This document shows positions 61,773 to 64,000 of a DNA stretch of 64,000 bases, in pieces. The position numbers and the translations under genes were made by a program. The notes beneath the pieces are model-generated. The model did not search any database, was not told the origin of the DNA, and saw only the letters and a list, made by a program, of their open reading frames with translations. The DNA is taken from assembly GCF_000374025.1 (NCBI RefSeq), contig NZ_KB893174.1, forward strand, positions 1 through 64,000, in the 5' to 3' direction. This stretch comes from Spirosoma panaciterrae DSM 21099. GTDB lineage: Bacteria > Bacteroidota > Bacteroidia > Cytophagales > Spirosomataceae. Positions within the stretch are counted from its first letter, which is position 1; every line of letters begins with the position of its first letter.

Positions 61773-63198
61773 TAAGCGAATATGGAGTTACGGCGGGATA
61801 CTACTCTCTATCCTGATCCAGTCGGCCTGTACGGTCCCCCACCTGGTTACGAAAACAGAAAACAAAGCAGTACCTGCGAGCTACAACGGCTCGCAGGATT
61901 CCACCAACACGGGCAAGAAACCCTGGAAGGAGTATTTTAGTGATCCGTATTTAACGGCCCTGATCGATTCAGCGCTGTATAACAACCAGGAGCTGAACAT
62001 CACCTTACAGGAAATTCAGATTGCCAACAATGAAGTACTGGCCCGGGCGGGGGCTTATCGGCCCTTCGTCAGTCTGGGGGGCGGTGCCGGCGCTGACAAA
62101 GTGTCCCGCTATACGAGTCAGGGGGCGGCCGATGAGGTTTCGGAGATAAAGCCGGGTGTACCCACGCCAGCCGTTCTGCCAAATTTCTATTTTGGTGCTA
62201 CGGCCAGTTGGGAAATCGACATCTGGCATAAACTACGGAATGCTAAAAAAGCAGCCGTATCCAATTACCTGGCATCCATCGAAGGGAAGAACTTCCAGGT
62301 TACCAACCTGGTGTCTGAAATTGCCAACTCGTATTACGAACTGCTGGCCCTGGATAATCAGCTCGACATCATTCAGCGAAACATCGTTATTCTAAACAAT
62401 GCGTTGGGCATCACCAAACAGGAAAAAGAAGCGGCTAAGGTGACCGAACTGGCTGTCCGCCGATTTGAGGCTGAGGTAGCCAAAACGGTGAGCCTCCAGT
62501 ACGAGATTCAGCAGCGGATTGTAGAGACCGAAAACCGGATCAATTTCCTGGTAGGCCGATTCCCTCAACACGTTCAACGAGATCCGCAAACATTCGTCAA
62601 TCTGACTCCTTCTATAGTGCAGGCTGGGTTGCCTTCGCAGTTGCTAGCCAATCGGCCCGATATTAAGCAGGCGGAATGGAATCTGGAAGCGAATAAACTG
62701 AGTGTTGCGGTAGCCAAGGCGAACTTCTATCCATCGCTGACACTTCGGGGTTTTCTGGGGATTATGGCGTATAACCCTCTGTATCTGGTCTATACACCTG
62801 AAGCCTTGGTTGCCTCGCTGGTAGGGGATATGGTTGGGCCCATCGTAAATAAGAACGAGATCACAGCCACCTACCGAAGCGCCAATGCCAAGCAGATTCA
62901 GTCGGTGTATAACTATGAGAAAACCGTCCTAAATGCCTACATTGAGGTGGTGAATCAGTTGTCGAATATCGATAACCTGCAAAAAAAGTACGACTCGAAG
63001 AACAATCAGGTGCAGGCGCTCACGCAGTCGACCAATATCTCGCTCAAACTGTTTACGTCGGCCCGGGCCGATTATATGGAAGTTTTGCTAACGCAACGGG
63101 ATGTGCTGGAAGCTCGAATGGAGTTGATCGAAACCCGAAAACAGCAGATGAATGCTCAGATCAATGCTTACCGGGCACTGGGTGGTGGCTGGAGATAA
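61765..63198 (+). CDS. Outer membrane factor of the RND efflux system (TolC/NodT-like)
   Basis: A 477-residue lipoprotein: signal peptide to IQSAC, then two OEP domains with YFSDPYLTALIDSALYNNQELNITLQEIQIA, FGATASWEIDIWHKLRNAKKAA and LLANRPDIKQAEWNLEAN, and C-terminal TNISLKLFTSARADYMEVLLTQRDVLEARMELIETRKQQMNAQI, typical of NodT-type trimers. It completes the adaptor-pump-channel set of one operon. It starts 8 bp before the pump gene ends. A perfect hairpin terminator follows. Confidence 0.94.
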   Translation: MSNKRIWSYGGILLSILIQSACTVPHLVTKTENKAVPASYNGSQDSTNTGKKPWKEYFSDPYLTALIDSALYNNQELNITLQEIQIANNEVLARAGAYRPFVSLGGGAGADKVSRYTSQGAADEVSEIKPGVPTPAVLPNFYFGATASWEIDIWHKLRNAKKAAVSNYLASIEGKNFQVTNLVSEIANSYYELLALDNQLDIIQRNIVILNNALGITKQEKEAAKVTELAVRRFEAEVAKTVSLQYEIQQRIVETENRINFLVGRFPQHVQRDPQTFVNLTPSIVQAGLPSQLLANRPDIKQAEWNLEANKLSVAVAKANFYPSLTLRGFLGIMAYNPLYLVYTPEALVASLVGDMVGPIVNKNEITATYRSANAKQIQSVYNYEKTVLNAYIEVVNQLSNIDNLQKKYDSKNNQVQALTQSTNISLKLFTSARADYMEVLLTQRDVLEARMELIETRKQQMNAQINAYRALGGGWR

Positions 63199-63220
63199 AA
63201 ACCTTAGTCAAGAAAACTAG

Positions 63221-63267
63221 AAGCTAAAAAAGCCAGTCGACCGAACGTCGACTGGCTTTTTTAGCTT
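63221..63267. terminator. Perfect 21-bp hairpin, bidirectional terminator
   Basis: 63221-63241 pairs without a mismatch with 63247-63267 around a CGAAC loop; the stem contains AAAAAA on one side and TTTTTT on the other. It lies 22 bp after the outer membrane factor and 40 bp before the stop of the opposite-strand sulfatase, so it can stop both transcripts. Confidence 0.92.
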
Positions 63268-63306
63268 GGTGCCAATCCAAACAGATCCATTGTCAAAAAC
63301 TTCAGC

Positions 63307-64000
63307 TTAATGGCTCGTAAGTCTCGTTTTGCTCTGTTTAATGGCCGTCAGCAATTCGGTCAGTTCCCTGACTTTCTCAGGATGCTGCTGGTAAAGATTC
63401 GTTGTTTCGAGCTGATCGGTGGCCAGGTTGTAGAGCTGCCCAATGGGTTCGCCGGGTTTAGGCTTAACATCTCTAGGTTCAGTGAAACCGCCGGAGCCTA
63501 GCCCTTCGATCAGCTTCCAGTCTCCTTTGCGAATAGCGTAATAACCAATGGATGAGCTATGTACCACGGCGGGCTGGTTGCGAACCTGCTTGGCCTTACC
63601 CTGCAAAACAGGTAGTATGCTGTAACTATCTTCAGGCGCAAATTTTGTGTCGGAGCTACCGAGTATATCGGTGCAGGTAGCCATCAGATTGGCGAGTGTT
63701 GTGGTGGCTGCACTGACAGTTCCGGGCTTCACTTTGCCGGGCCAACGCACAATAAACGGAATTCGGTGCCCACCCTCGAAAGCGTCGCCCTTCATGCCCC
63801 GAAACTCTCCGGCTGCTTTGTGGTTAAACTGCTTCACGAAGTTTTCGCGCCAGTAGGGGCCGTTATCGCTGGCAAAAATGACAATGGTATTGTCGGCCAA
63901 TCCTGAGGATTCCAATGTGCGTAATACCTCGCCAACAGCCGCATCGACTTGCTGTACGAAAGCACCATACTCGCCCGCTTTCGATTTTCCGGTATATTCC
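63307..64000 (-). CDS. Sulfatase (arylsulfatase type), C-terminal part, cut by window edge
   Basis: A frame open to the right edge of the window, about 231 codons, ending at 63307. It carries the family (PF00884) C-terminal motifs: VQQVDAAVGEVLRTLE, TIVIFASDNGPYW, GMKGDAFEGGHRIPFIVRWPG and LYNLATDQLETTNLY. The catalytic Cys/Ser region that becomes formylglycine is outside the window. The Asp-Asn of SDNGP is the calcium ligand pair. Sulfatases of this kind hydrolyse sulfate esters of glycans; the substrate cannot be told. The protein starts beyond position 64000; an in-frame TTG at 63915 is not a start. Confidence 0.92.
   Translation of the reverse strand, partial: EYTGKSKAGEYGAFVQQVDAAVGEVLRTLESSGLADNTIVIFASDNGPYWRENFVKQFNHKAAGEFRGMKGDAFEGGHRIPFIVRWPGKVKPGTVSAATTTLANLMATCTDILGSSDTKFAPEDSYSILPVLQGKAKQVRNQPAVVHSSSIGYYAIRKGDWKLIEGLGSGGFTEPRDVKPKPGEPIGQLYNLATDQLETTNLYQQHPEKVRELTELLTAIKQSKTRLTSH

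Noticed and set aside
1-64000. tRNA, rRNA and CRISPR loci
   Set aside because: I saw no cloverleaf, no rRNA signature and no regularly spaced repeats; a covariance-model scan would be needed to exclude them fully.

Overview
The window looks like chromosomal DNA of a Bacteroidota bacterium of the order Cytophagales, most like Spirosoma. The grounds are a SusC/SusD pair next to an ECF sigma factor and a FecR-type anti-sigma factor, FtsX-type permeases with a PadR regulator, reg_prop/LytTR and AraC-type hybrid sensor kinases, Tat-exported oxidoreductases, many lipoproteins, TAnnTTTG-type promoter elements and few Shine-Dalgarno sequences. The genus is inferred from family content; no rRNA or tRNA gene was seen.

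Layout. 0-7 kb, mostly minus strand: an IS5-type transposase cut by the window edge beside a membrane protein it probably truncates, a secreted class-3 lipase, a berberine-bridge-type FAD oxidoreductase, three related tandem lipoproteins and a TPR/LuxR sensor-regulator. 7-16 kb: a Gfo/Idh/MocA oxidoreductase, a PadR regulator overlapping an ABC-type permease, and on the minus strand a TonB-dependent receptor with an ABC ATPase and permease. 16-24 kb: a small membrane protein, a yellow/MRJP-like secreted protein, an enolase-superfamily enzyme, a DEAD-box helicase with a TTG start, a frameshifted Gfo/Idh/MocA pseudogene, a BamA/TamA-like outer membrane protein and a secreted protein of unknown function. 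24-29 kb: two linked amidohydrolase-type proteins and isopentenyl-diphosphate isomerase.

29-43 kb is a polysaccharide utilisation locus: ECF sigma, FecR, SusC, SusD, a beta-propeller glycosidase, an (alpha/alpha)6 glycosidase and two DUF1680 (GH127-type) proteins that keep the Glu/Cys/Cys-Cys set of beta-L-arabinofuranosidases. The likely substrate is a plant glycan carrying L-arabinofuranose.

44-57 kb is a dense signalling island: two related orphan LytTR proteins, a reg_prop/LytS-type kinase with a LytTR response regulator, a small HTH protein, two members of an unrecognised 76-77-residue family, a 967-residue 7TM hybrid kinase with receiver and AraC domains, and an OmpR/EnvZ-type pair. 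The last pair leads into a small membrane protein and an RND efflux operon (adaptor, pump, outer membrane factor; 57-63 kb). A perfect 21-bp hairpin separates this from a sulfatase cut by the right edge.

The most novel-looking part is the island at 44-54 kb, where duplicated small proteins of unknown function alternate with DNA-binding proteins and sensor kinases. All functions are from reading the sequence and family knowledge; no database search was run.
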